Assembly (NCBI GenBank): GCA_015231795.1
Contig: JADGAX010000010.1
Coordinates: 45,175 to 109,174, forward strand
Direction: 5' to 3'
Length of the DNA: 64,000 nucleotides
Source of the DNA: Alphaproteobacteria bacterium
GTDB lineage: Bacteria > Pseudomonadota > Alphaproteobacteria > Rhodospirillales > WMHbin7
Made by a program: the position numbers and the translations under genes. Positions 19,272-31,400 of this stretch are shown here, in pieces. The notes under the pieces were generated by a model. That model was not told the DNA's origin, ran no database searches, and worked only from the letters and a program-made list of their open reading frames with translations. The first letter of the stretch is position 1; each line of letters opens with the position of its first letter.

Positions 19272-20417
19272 TCAGGCCGTTTCAAGCCCTCTTGGTGCCG
19301 CGTTCGCTGCCGCCGCCACTCGTTCTTCCCCCAGTTTGTCAAGGCAGGTGACGCGGTTGCGGCCCTGGCGCTTGGCGACATACATGGCTTGGTCTGCCTG
19401 ACGTTGAACGTCGGCCACGGCCTTGTGCTGCGGCCCTGCGGCGGCGACGCCGATGCTGGCCGTGATCGGCAGGCGCTGTTCTCCAATGTCCGGCATCAAA
19501 CCTTCGATATCCTGGCGCAGTTTTTCGGCCAACTGCCTTGCCCCTTCCTGGTCTGTGTCGGGCAGCAGAACGGAAAATTCCTCGCCGCCGATGCGCCCGA
19601 CGATGTCGCTTTGCCGGACGCTGGAGCCCAGGCAGGCAGCGACGTTTTTCAGAACGGCATCTCCCGCCTCGTGCCCGAAACGGTCGTTGATGCTTTTGAA
19701 ATGGTCGAGATCGACAAACAGCATGGCGAAATAGTTGCCAGAACGCCTAGCCTGTGACAACGCGTTGTCGCAAAGGGCGTAGTAAGCTCGGGCGTTGTAC
19801 AGTCCGGTCAGCGGGTCTCTTGCCGCCATGTCAAACAATTTTTGGTTGGCTTCGACCATCGCGTGGTGGAACGAGATCGATCTTGCCGCAAAGGTGTGGA
19901 AGAAGACGCTGATATATACCATGCCCAGGCAAATGGTAACGATGGCGTTGATGGAATAGGGCTGTTCGAGATGGGCATTGGCGATGGTGACGAACAGGAT
20001 CGAAACCACGGTCACCGCGATGCCTGCTATCTGCCCCAGAATCAGATAGACGCCTGGCAGGTTGAGGGCGAACCAGACGATCCGCAATTCGTCCGACGGG
20101 TTTAGGAAGAAGACGGCGGCGAATTGCAGCAGCGATTCCGCAGCATAAAGAACCGTGATCGGCGTCATCCAGGAAGGCCGGGCGCGCAGCAGCAGATAGC
20201 AGATCAGGCTGGACAGGAAATAAGGCTTGGCGATCAACAGATATCTGGCGTCGAACTGTGTGGCCCCGATATGGGCAGACAGCAGGAACAGCCCTGTTAT
20301 AACCGTCGAGAAGGCGAGGATGGCCAGGGCGAAGCGGTAGCGGAATTGCTGGAACTCCTCCCCCTCGCGAAAGACCGCAGAGCCAAAGAAAAGACCACTA
20401 TAACGTGATTCCGCCAT
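19272..20417 (-). CDS. membrane diguanylate cyclase (GGDEF)
   Basis: 381 residues. About six transmembrane helices fill residues ~28-190, with no recognisable sensor domain. The GGDEF domain follows (~195-360): DPLTGLYNARAY, FVDLDHFKSINDRFGHEAGD, the active-site GGEEF at 277-281 and an intact inhibitory RxxD site (R268-D271). It should make c-di-GMP and be product-inhibited. It faces the HD-GYP gene tail to tail, so synthesis and breakdown of c-di-GMP are encoded side by side. GGGGAA precedes the ATG. Confidence 0.95.
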   Translation of the reverse strand: MAESRYSGLFFGSAVFREGEEFQQFRYRFALAILAFSTVITGLFLLSAHIGATQFDARYLLIAKPYFLSSLICYLLLRARPSWMTPITVLYAAESLLQFAAVFFLNPSDELRIVWFALNLPGVYLILGQIAGIAVTVVSILFVTIANAHLEQPYSINAIVTICLGMVYISVFFHTFAARSISFHHAMVEANQKLFDMAARDPLTGLYNARAYYALCDNALSQARRSGNYFAMLFVDLDHFKSINDRFGHEAGDAVLKNVAACLGSSVRQSDIVGRIGGEEFSVLLPDTDQEGARQLAEKLRQDIEGLMPDIGEQRLPITASIGVAAAGPQHKAVADVQRQADQAMYVAKRQGRNRVTCLDKLGEERVAAAANAAPRGLETA

Positions 20418-20845
20418 GATTTCCCCGCTCAGATTTTAAGCTTCTTTCAGCAATCCCCGTTGCTCGCCTTCCTTTCGACGATGCAGTTCAGCTTGTGCTT
20501 TACCCCTCACTTTTCAAGGGGGATTGGCTGGGAGTTCAGGGTGTCGTCTAGTGGGCTAGGAGAAGCCCTCTGCACAACCATTTGATATGTTTTGCTTTTC
20601 CATGGGCCAGGATATTTGGCGGAGCGAGGGCCGCATGAACGTGATGGGTAAAATCAAAACCGACCAGCGATGGGTAATCCAGCACCTCCTCGATCACATC
20701 CTGCACACAGCAAATGAGAGCTTCAGGGAAAGGCAGCTAGTGCAAATCGGTGTAAATACACAAACAAAAGCGCCAGCAGTGAAGAGTCCTAATGCGAGAG
20801 AACACATTGATTCTTTAGTGGCGCTAGCTGGAGTTTGAAGTCAGC
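20418..20845. other. gene-poor region with possible gene remnants
   Basis: 428 bp. Short frames occur on both strands (20587-20838 on plus; an antisense frame without a good start through 20720-20550) but neither has a recognisable domain. It precedes an acetyltransferase remnant, so it may be decayed DNA. No clear promoter or terminator. Confidence 0.4.
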
Positions 20846-21034
20846 ATGCTTGGCGGTATCCTGATTGCCGACGCCATCCAAAGAACAATGATTGCCGCCC
20901 AATCTGTCGCCATGTCGGTCGTCGTCGTCGATCCCAACGACGAGGCGGCGTTTGTTTTTTATGAGGCCTTCGGATTCCAGCCGTTGCATGGGCCGGAAAG
21001 GAGAAAGTTTTTGACGTTTAGGGCAGATTTCTAA
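20846..21034 (+). pseudogene. C-terminal remnant of a GNAT acetyltransferase
   Basis: A 62-residue frame reads like the end of a GNAT-fold acetyltransferase of the type found with DUF1778 antitoxins: the acetyl-CoA-binding helix start (LGGILIADAIQRT), then VVVVDPNDEAA and FYEAFGFQPL. The N-terminal half is missing; an in-frame TAG stands 18 bp before the first ATG and the upstream sequence has no family similarity. No DUF1778 antitoxin gene was seen. It is best read as a broken toxin-type acetyltransferase, though a free-standing short protein cannot be excluded. Confidence 0.6.
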
Positions 21035-21104
21035 TTCCAAATTGTGAAAACTGAGCGGGACTGGTCGAAGCCGCCGATTGTTCCACCCTTCTTTACGAAT
21101 TTCT

Positions 21105-22232
21105 CTACTTGTGGCCGATTGGCCCCAATTGCATGGACAGCAGGCGCACCAGATCTGACTGGCGCTTGGTGTTGGTCTTGCCGAAGATGGCGCTTAACTG
21201 ACTGCGCAAAGTCGGCATCGAAACGCCGAAATCGACGGATAATTCCTCAAGCGATTTTCCCGTCAGCATCGCGCCGGCTAAACGCGCTTCGCTGGCCGTC
21301 ATGCCATACCATTCCATCAGCACCTTCTCGGCGCTTGGTGGGTCGGCGTCGGGATCGGAAATGAAAACGATGGCCGCCGCTTCGGCGCTCATCCCCTCCG
21401 GGTGCGAGGAAAGTGGCGCGGTCAGCAGCGTATAGGGTGTTTTCATGGATTTTCTGGAAATGCGCATTCCCTTTCCGGGCCCCATCTGCGCCCGACAGGC
21501 AGGATCGACGGCGGCCGCGATCTGCGCCAGCAGGATCTGGTTTTCGCGCTCTGCCGATGCGCACAGCTTCCCTTCCCGCATGACCAGCCCGTCGTTGGAG
21601 GCGGCCATGTTCTTGGCGCGCCGATTGGCGAACAGGATGCGCCCGCTGTCTCCGATCAGAACCACGCCAAGCGTAAGGGCGTCAAGGGCCGCTTCGGTCA
21701 GGCGCGTTGTCATCGACCTGTGCGCGGCCAGCATGCGCCGGATGCGGAAGGCCCGCTGGAAATAGGGAAGAACGATGGAAAAGGCGTCCACATCGGCTTG
21801 CGTGAACGGCCCACTGGCTTCTGGGCGGATCAGACCAAGGAAAGCGCAGGTGTCGCCGTCGGCGGCGCTCATCAGCATGATTTCTTCGGCGCCGAATGGC
21901 GCCAGCAGTTCCTTGTAAACTTGGCTGGCCTTGAAGTTTTGACTGGGGCAGGCGTCCGCTGAACTGACAGCCTTGCCGAGATTGGCGAAGAAGTAAGGGG
22001 CGCGCGGATCAAGGCGAACATAAAGATTGTTGTAAAGCTCGGCCAACTCGCGAGGATAGCCGACAATAATGGTTTCATAGACCATTAGCGTATTGATGTC
22101 GCATTCGACGAATTGCGCACCCTTGGCGCCTAGCCGCGCGGCCAGGACCTCCATGCAATGGGGCCAGATTTCCGGCTGGCAGGCGGAATCACAGATCAGC
22201 CCAGCCGCCTTTAACAGTTCAATCTCCGACAT
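21105..22232 (-). CDS. LuxR-type transcriptional regulator, three-part
   Basis: 375 residues. Residues ~1-170 are an N-terminal ligand/GAF-like region. Residues ~180-290 are PAS-like (LTLGVVLIGDSGRILFANRRA). Residues ~305-370 form a LuxR-class helix-turn-helix: YGMTASEARLAGAMLTGKSL, then TLRSQLSAIFGKTNTKRQSDL. The same architecture recurs in the gene ending at 61525 and, shortened, at 59669. It is transcribed away from the giant FecR/RTX gene with 188 bp between them, so control of that gene is likely but inferred. Confidence 0.85.
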   Translation of the reverse strand: MSEIELLKAAGLICDSACQPEIWPHCMEVLAARLGAKGAQFVECDINTLMVYETIIVGYPRELAELYNNLYVRLDPRAPYFFANLGKAVSSADACPSQNFKASQVYKELLAPFGAEEIMLMSAADGDTCAFLGLIRPEASGPFTQADVDAFSIVLPYFQRAFRIRRMLAAHRSMTTRLTEAALDALTLGVVLIGDSGRILFANRRAKNMAASNDGLVMREGKLCASAERENQILLAQIAAAVDPACRAQMGPGKGMRISRKSMKTPYTLLTAPLSSHPEGMSAEAAAIVFISDPDADPPSAEKVLMEWYGMTASEARLAGAMLTGKSLEELSVDFGVSMPTLRSQLSAIFGKTNTKRQSDLVRLLSMQLGPIGHK

Positions 22233-22275
22233 TCGCGTCCCCCATGCCTGAATTTAATCCAGGCTTTTTTTTAAG

Positions 22276-22295
22276 CATCATTCATTTGAATGATG
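22276..22295. promoter_or_regulatory. 20-bp palindrome between the LuxR-type gene and the giant exoprotein gene
   Basis: CATCATTCA (22276-22284), TT, TGAATGATG (22287-22295) is a perfect inverted repeat with a 2-bp centre, the size and form of a LuxR-type or other dimeric regulator operator. It lies 43 bp upstream of the LuxR-type gene and 125 bp upstream of the giant gene. Confidence 0.5.
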
Positions 22296-22420
22296 ACGAT
22301 CAATCAATTTTTTCAAATAACTTCAGCAGGGCTTTTAAGCCGCGCACGCGACCATCCATCGCGGAGTAAAATGACGCAGGGAGAAGGTTACCGCCTAATA
22401 AATAAGCCATAAGGGCGGAA

Positions 22421-25400
22421 ATGAGAGAACGGCTAGATACTGGGACAATAACAAAAAATGGCAGTTCGTATGTTGGACATGCCGCGCCGCAAAAGGGCGG
22501 GCCTGTTGTTGTGCCTTCCGCTCATCTGCTTTCCACCGCCAGCTATGAACGCCTGGGGCCAGACCTGATCCTGCAAGGCGAAGGTGGTGAGCGATTTATC
22601 ATTAGCGATTTCTTCGCCACCTCCACACCCCCAGATTTAATTAGCGAGGACGGTGCTAGCATTTCTGGCGATTTAGCCGCGCGTTTAGCCGGTCCATTGG
22701 CGCCCGGACAGTTCGCTCAAGTCGGCAATGGAATCGACCGGCACGCGATCGGGCGGGCCGACACGCTGTCGGGTGACGTCGCCGTCATCCACGCCGACGG
22801 CAGCAAGGCCATCTTGCACAAGGGCGATGCGGTCTTTCAGGGTGATGTGCTGCAGACGCCTAAGGGTGCTTCGGTCGGCCTAGTCTTCATGGACGGCACT
22901 TCTTTGGCCTTGGGGTCGAACGGGCGCATGGTCCTTGATCAAATGGTCTACGACCCAGCGACGCAAAGCGGCAAATCAGCCTTCTCGCTGATCCAAGGTT
23001 CGTTCTCGTTCATGTCGGGGCAGATCGCCAAGACGTCGCCCGACGCCATGACAATCCGCACGCCGGTTGCAACCATCGGAATCCGAGGCACCCTGGGCGT
23101 CGGAGAATACACCCCAGGGCATGGACTGACCGCCGCCATCGTTCCCGAGCGGGGGGAGGTGACGGGCGAAATCGCCATTACCAATGCGGCGGGCACCCAG
23201 GTTCTCAACCAGCCCAGCACGGCCTTGCAGGTTGGCACCTTCTTCACACCGCCATCGACGCCCGTTGTGGTTTCGGCGGCGCAGTTGACGAGCAGTTTTG
23301 CGCAATCCCTGGCCATATTGCCGCAGTCAAATGCCGCCCAGCCCGTCCAGGAACAGTTGCGCGACATTCGGCCCGACATGCAGGGGCCGCGTCTGGAACT
23401 GTTGCGCGATGCGCCGCTTCGCGACAGCAAGGCAGCAACCTCAACCAGTGCGCCAAGGGCCGATGAGGCGTTTGCGCAAACGGCGCAGCAAGCGATTGAC
23501 CAGGCATTGGAGCGCGGCCTCGCCATCAATGACGCCCAGAACGCCGCGATGCGCGTCAAGTCCGTTTTCGAAAAGGCTGTCGGCTCTGGCCTAGCCTACG
23601 ACAAGGCGATGCTTCAGGCAGGCGAGATGGCCGCCAAGCTGGGTCTACTGGCGCCGGGCGCCGCCGAAGGAAAAAACCCGTTTCTGACGATGTGGGACAT
23701 CATCAGCCACGACAGCAAGCCCATCGATGTGGCGACCTTGTCCGCCTTTCGCGTGACGGCGGCGCAAGCCGTCACTGTCAGCGAGTCGGCGGTCTCGGCC
23801 ATCAGGGCTTCGGCTGCCGTGCAGGGAATTGGCGGAACGGATCAGGTCGGCAACAGCAGAAACGTTTCCTCCACCTCGTCCGATTACCGCAACGACGTGG
23901 TATCCAATTCAAGCGGCGGTTCGTCCTCATCCGGGAAGTCCAGCACATCCGGCAAGGCGGTCGATGGTTACATTGAGGGTGCTACCGTTTTCGCCGACGC
24001 CAACATGAATGGCCAATGGGACGCTGGCGAAGCCAGGTCGACGACAGGCGTCGGCGGCGCATTTACCCTGACCGGCGGAAGCGGCCCCATCGTCGTCCAG
24101 GGCGGTATCGACGCTTCGACGGGAGAGGCCTTCACCGGCGTCCTGACGGCGCCGGCAGGATCGACGGTGGTGACGCCGCTGACCACGTTGATGGACTCGA
24201 TGATCCGCCACCAGGGTCTATCGGCCGATCAGGCCAAGGCCAAGGTCGCCGAAGCTGCGGGCGTTTCCAGTTCGGTCGATCTGACGAAATTGGATCCGGT
24301 GGCGGCCAGCCTCGATCCTGCGCAGGCGTCAGTCGCCAGCCAGATCATGGCGGCGGGCGTCAAGATCCACAACACGGTGGTACAGGCGGCCAATCTGATC
24401 CTGGGCGCGGCATCCAGCAGCGGCGTTGACGCCAACGCGGCCGCCCAGGCGCTGTATAAATCAATGGCTGCCACGATGATAGCAAATGGGGCGGCAACCG
24501 ATCTCAGCAGCAGCACAACGCAGATCGAGAGCCTGATTACCAACGCCGCTGGCAGCGGCGGACTAAATCTGGGCGCAGGAGAATTGGCAAGTCTGGCTGC
24601 AGCCAAGACCCAGGCCGCCGAAGTCATCAAGGCCAGCAACGCCGCCATCGAGGAATTGAGCGGCACCGGCACGTCATTCCTGACCGACCTGGCCAAGATT
24701 GCCATCGTCGCTCAGACCAGTTCGGCGCAGGCCATCCAGGAAGCCGTCGCCGATCCGACGAAACTGGAAACACTGGTCAACCGGTTCTCGGGCGCTGCGC
24801 TGGATGCCGCCGTGTCGCAGGTTGACGCCGCCTCCGTTGGCGCCAGCGCCAGCGCTACGGATGGCGACGACACGCTGTCGGGCACGACAGGCGCCGATTC
24901 AATCAGTGGTCTCGGCGGAAATGACCGCATAAGCGGCGGCGTCGGCGACGACAGGCTCTTGGGCAATGCAGGCAATGACCTGATTTACGGCGGTGGCGGC
25001 AATGACTGGCTTTCTGGCAGCGACGGAAACGACCAATTGTCGGGCGGCGAAGGCCAAGACAGCGCCGCGTTTTCTGGCGCCATGGCTGACTATTCGGCAA
25101 CAGTCGTCGGCAAGCGTCTGGCGATCATTGGCGAGGGCAACGATCTGGTCTGGGATGTCGAGCGCCTCGGCTTCTCAGACGGCGACCTAACCCTGTCTTT
25201 GGGCGGTGGACAGCGTTTTCAAGTCAACGAGCATGATCACGGCAATCAAGCTCGGCCCAGCATGGCGTCCTTTCAAGATGGTCGCTGGCTGAGCCTTTGG
25301 GAATCGTCAAGCCAGGACGGCAGCGGCACGGCGGTCATGGCCCGCCTGTTCGACGCGCAAGGCCGACCGCAGGCGGAATTCCAGGTCAATACGGGCACGC

Positions 25401-28400
25401 AAGGCGACCAGTCGTCGCCCAGGGCAGCCGTGCTGGCCGACGGTACGGCGGTCGTGCTGTGGCGCTCGGCAGGACAGGATGGCGATCAGGGCGGAATCTA
25501 CGCCCAGCGCATCGGCAGCGACGGATTGAAGCAGGGTGCCGAGTTTTGCATCTCGGATCAGGGCGCCGGCGAACAACGCATGCCCGATGTGGTGGCGCTT
25601 AAGGATGGAGGCTTTGCCGCCAGTTGGGTCGAGGCGTCTGGCCGTGACGGCAGCGGCTCGGGCGTTTACGCCAGGCTTTATACGCCAACTGCCTCGGATG
25701 TCTTCCAGATTTCCCAGACCAGCGCCGGAAATCAGGAATCGCCTGTGCTGGCGGCGTTGGCCAATGGCGGCTTAACCGCGGTTTGGACGCAGGCGGATGG
25801 TGTCTATGCCAGAAGTTTCGATGCAACCGGCGCCCCCATCGGCGGGGAATTTCGTCTGACCAGTCAGGTGGGCATTCAGCCAGATGTCGTTCAACTGGCC
25901 GACGGCAATCTGGTTGCAGCTTGGCGTCAGACGGGGGCGGGCGGCAACATCCAGGGCAAGGGTGTTCTGTTCTCGTCTGACGGGGCCACGGTCGGCAGCG
26001 TCTTCGCGCTCGATCTGACGGCAAATCTGGCCGATGCGCCGCTTACGCTGGCCGCGATGAGCGATGGGCGCTTCGCCGCCGCCTGGACCGGACTTGAAAC
26101 GACGGCGGCAGGCACGGAGATCGAGGGGGTTTTTGCCCGCCGGTTTGAAGCAAACGGCACACCTTCAGCCGCCAGCTTCCGAGTCAGCCTCGATGATGGC
26201 GCAACGGCGGGCAACGCAGCCGTCGCAAGCCTTCCCGGCGGCGACTTCATCGTCGCTTGGGAAGATCTCAGCGGTCGTGATGGCGATCAAAGCGGCATTT
26301 ATCAGCAACGCTACGCCCCGGATGGCACCGCCTATGGTTACACCGTCACGGCATCGGACGACGACAACAATCTGGCGGCTTTGGGAGGATTTGCCACCAT
26401 CGACGGCGGCGATGGAACCGACACGCTGAATTTAAAGGGCGCCATGGGCCGCTTCAAGATCGAAGCCGCCGATGGCGGATTTGCCGTCGTCGATCGCCTG
26501 AAAGACGCGATCTGGGGCGATCTGGGTTCGGCCCTGGTGCTGGATGTCGAAAACCTGTCTTTTGCGGATGGCGAGATTTCCATCATATCCGATGACGGCG
26601 GAATTCAACTGGTCGGCGGCGACGGCAACGACATCTTCACGCTGGGCAAGGGAGTAACTCAAGTCTCGGCGGGCGATGGCAACGACATTCTGCGCCCCGA
26701 TGGCAAGCTGGATTTAAGCGGCCTTGTCTTTGACGGCGGCGATGGACTTGACGCTTTGCATCTAGGCATCGTTCACAGCGTTACCGACGCCGATTTCTCG
26801 GGCCTGGGTTCCGTCGAACGGGTCGTGGTCGAAGCCAATCTGCATCAAGCCAGCGTCGGTCTGGGCGAGCGATCTGAGGCAACCGGCGTTGAAATTGTGC
26901 AAGTCGCTGCGGGAGCGGGCGACAGCGTCATTGACGCCTCGGCACGAACCCAGACCATCACCCTGGTCGGAGGCGGTGGCGACGACAGTCTGATCGGCGG
27001 CGGCGGAAGCGATGTGGCGGTCTTCTCGGGCAACATGTCCGGATATCGTCTGAGGGGCGGCATCAACGAGATTACGGTCACTGACATAAATGCGGCTGAC
27101 GGAAATCAGGGAACGGATACGCTCAAAGACATCGAAATCCTGCGCTTTGCCGATGGCGATATCCGTCTTGTTCCTGGAAACCAGGAATTCAGGGCCAACA
27201 CGACAACGACAGGGGCCCAGACGGTTCCCGAAATCACGGGCCTGAAAAATGGCGGTTATGTTGTATCGTGGTCAGGCAATATGCCAGGCGACAGTTATGG
27301 CGTCGCCATGCAGATCTACGATGCGAACGGCGTGCCTGTCGGCAACGAAAGCCAAATCAACACCTACACCGCATCCGCACAGCTCTATTCCTCTCACATT
27401 GCCCTGGACGACGGGGGCTTTGTCGCGTTGTGGACATCTTATCAGGACGGCAGCTATTACGGCGTGTATGGACAGCGCTTTGACGGAGTGGGCCAGAAGA
27501 TAGGAAGCGAATTTAGGATCAATACCTATACGTCGGGATACCAGGACCGTCCGAAGGGCGCCCTTTTAGACGGCGGCCAGCTTGCCGTGGTTTGGCAGTC
27601 GGATGACCAGGATGGCAGCGGTTACGGGGTCTACGCCCAGCTTCTGGATTACGATGGACAAAAGATTGGCAGCGAGTTCCAGGTTAACGAGCTAACGAAC
27701 AACCACCAGATCAATCCAAGAATTACCCCGCTTGAGGGCGGCGGTTTTGCCGTTGTCTGGTGTTCTCTGGCCGACGAAGCCACCAACTATAATGTCCACT
27801 GCCGCATCTACAACGAAAATGGAACGGCCAGAACGGCGGAGTTCCAGGCTAACGTCTTAAGCCAGGATATTCAGTACACACAGCACGTGGCCGGTCTTGG
27901 CGACGGCAGCTTCGTCGTGGTCTGGCAGTCGAATCCCAGCCAGGATGGCAATGGCATCGGCGCTTTCATGCGCCGCTTTGCAGCCGATGGCCAGGCGCTG
28001 ACCGGCGACATCCAAGTCAACACCTACACAATCAGCTCCCAAGGGTTGGCTGCCGTGGCTAGCTTGGAGAATGGCGGTTTTGTCGTCGCCTGGCAGTCAT
28101 ACGGCCAAGATGGCAGCGGTTACGGCATCTTCGGCCAGCGCTACAACGCCAACGGCGAGAAGGCCGGTGGTGAATTTGCCATCAATACATTTACTCCGGG
28201 CGATCAATCTTATTGTGAAATAACGGGTCTGTCTGATGGCGGCTTTGCCGTCACCTGGCGGTCATGGGGCGTCGATGGCAGCGACTATGGCACTGCCGTC
28301 CGGCGCTTCGATGCCAATGGCGACGCCGTCGGCTTGCCGGTTCTGGCCGGCGGCGCCGGAAATGACGTGCTGCGCGTGCAAACCGGATTCGACGTTGTTG

Positions 28401-31400
28401 CAGGCGGAGCGGGGAGTGACAGCCTGCTGGGCAGCACAGGCGCCGATACGTTCCTGTTCGCGGCAGGCGACGTCGAGTTGAACGAACAAATTGACGGCGG
28501 GGGCAATGTCGATACGCTTCAGGTGGCAGGCGACAACGACTTCTCATTGGCGTCTCTTTCCAATGTCGAGCGCATGGAATTCGTTGGCGCTGCCAAGGCC
28601 ACATTCTCTGGCTCTCAGATTGCCGCCATCGCCGAGATCATAGGCAACGAGGCAGGAAATACCGTCGAGGCAGTGGCGGGTCTTGGCGCTACGGTCAGCC
28701 TGTCGTCGCTGGTCTTCAATGAATGGACGGCGCTACAGGACAGTATCCTGCTTCGAGGAGCGTCGGGGAACGAGTCACTGACGGGAACGGCCTATGCCGA
28801 CACGCTGGAAGGCGGGGCTGGCGCGGATAAGCTGGCAGGAGGCGCCAGCGATGATGTATTCACCCTGGCGGCGGGCGATGTAACGGCCGGAGAGACCATC
28901 GATGGCGGTTCGGGCACGGATACGCTGTTGCTGACGGGCAGCAACGACTTTCGCCATTCCGAAATATCTCTTGTTTCGATCGAGGCATTGACATTCGCCG
29001 CCGAGGATGAGGCAAGCGCCACCTTGCGCGGAAGCCACGGCATGGCGCTGACTCGCGTGACCGGCGACGGCAATGCCAATCACATTATCGTCAACGGCGC
29101 GACAGACGGCACAGTTTCCCTGGCGGGCATCGGCACTTTCCTGTCTTGGACGGATGGGGTGGATAGCATCGCGCTGAACGGCGCAACGGGCAATGAAACC
29201 CTGATCGGAACCCAGAAATCCGATGTTATCCGCGCCGGCGCCGGTGACGATGTTATCATCTTTGATGCCAACGACAGTCTGGTTGATGGCGAGACCGGTA
29301 CCGACACGCTGCGGCTTGAAAGCGATGTCGATTTTAGAGCGATTGAAGACGGTGTCATTCTGAACATCGAGGTTTTGGATCTGGCTGGCAGCGGCGGCCG
29401 CATCGCGCGCTTGTCCGAAGCCGATGTGCTGGCCTTCTCTGGCGAGACAGATACGCTGACGGTTACGGGTGATTCCAGTGACCTTCTTTATTTGCATGGG
29501 AATTGGATAAACTCGGGGGCATCCTGGACGGGCGGCGGCGCCACCATCATCGTGACTGGCGATGTGAATGTGCTGCAAAGCAGTGCTGCCATCGATAGTA
29601 GCGGCGGCTCTGAAGATGGGATTGAGCTATTCCTGGGTAGCCGGACCGGCTATCGCATCACCGGCGGCGCCGGTGGCGCCACTGTCACCGACATTGACGC
29701 TGGAGATGGCGCCAACGAAGGCAGCCGTTTTGTTGCCGCGGGAACGACACTGCGTTTCCAAGATGGCGATCTGGCGCTTTCGGAAACCGCCGGGGAATTT
29801 AGAATCAATACGACAACCGATGGCGTTCAACGCAGCCCCGCCGTGGCGGCGCTGAAGGGAGCCGATGGCGGTTATGTGGCCGTGTGGGATGGCAAATATC
29901 CAGATGATTCCACGGCCATTGTTATGCAGCGTTATGATGCCGCAGGCACGCCGGTTGGAAGCGAAACCAGGGTCAACACCGCCCTGCAGTCCAATGCCGT
30001 TCCCCCCGCCAACATCGTCCAGTCAAATCCGGCGGTGCAGGGGCTGGCGGATGGCAGCTACGTGGTCGCTTGGCAATCCTCGCCTCAGGACGGCAACGGC
30101 TATGGCATCTATATGCAGCGCTTCGATGCCAATGGACAGGCCCTGGGTGTCGAAACCCGGGTCAACAGCTACGTCACCTACGATCAGATCAATCCGGCGA
30201 TTACAGTACTTTCAGATGGCGGCTTTCTGGTCGCCTGGCAATCAAACGTTCAAGACAGCAGCGGTTACGGCGTTTATGCCCAGCGCTATGACGCCGATGG
30301 CGCAGCACAGGGTGCCGAGCGATATATTCCAACCAACACCTCTTACAACCAGTGGGAAACGTCCCTGGCAGGCTTAACCGGCGGCGGCTACGTGGCGGTC
30401 TGGTCTTCCATGCAAGCAGGTAGCGGCACGGTCGGCTATGATATCTACTACCGGATCGTCAAGGGCGACGGCACCAACTTGACATCCGGGCTTCTGGCCA
30501 ACAACACGCAAACCGACGGGCAGACCTTGCCAGCGGTGACGGCATTGCAAGATGGCGGGTTCGTGGTTGCCTGGCAGTCGGCTGGGCAGGACGGAGAAGG
30601 AACGGGCATCTATTTGCGCCGGTTCAACGCCAGCGGCACCGCTCAGGGCGAAGAGGCACAAGTCAACGTCACCAGCACCTACGACCAGTCACAGGTGGCC
30701 TTGACCACGCTGTCCAATGGCCGTTTTGTCGTGACATGGCAATCGGGCGGCCAGGATGGCAGCGGCAGCGGCATTTTCGCCCGCCTCTATTCAGCCGCCG
30801 GTGTGGCTCAGGGCGACGAATTCCAGGTCAACAGCTTTACGAATCTTGATCAAAGCTTTCCCTCAATCTCTGCACTGGCAGATGGCGGTTTCGTGGTGAC
30901 TTGGCAGTCCGTTGGACAGGACGGTTCCGACAACGGCATTTTCGGCCAGCGCTTCGATGCCAGCGGCCAGCCGGTTGGGTCGGTCAGCCTGACCGGCAGC
31001 AATGGCACCGATATTCTTGTTTCCGGCGGCGCCTTCCAAGCCATCGATGGCGGCAGCGGGGCCGATACCCTTCTGGGTGGCTCGGGGCGCGATTACTTCC
31101 GCTTTGATGAAGGCGACATCGAGGCGGGCGAAACAATTTCCGGCGGCGGCGGAACCGACAGGCTGCTGGTATCCGGCAACAACGATTTCCGCTTGGCTTT
31201 GCTGTCCGGCGTCGAGGAAGTGTGGTTTGAGGACAGCGGAACCATTACGCTTTCCGGGCAGCAACTTTCGGACATGACGGCTGTCAAAGGGGATGCCGGT
31301 TCCGGCGTCAATCTTATTCAAGCCCGTGCGTCTTTGGACGGCAGCGCCGATCTGCACAACATCACTTTTTCCTCCTGGAATGCAGGCAACGACAGCATCA

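Noticed and set aside
20587..20838. 83-codon plus-strand frame
   Set aside because: No recognisable feature; the opposite strand is equally open, and the region borders a decayed gene.
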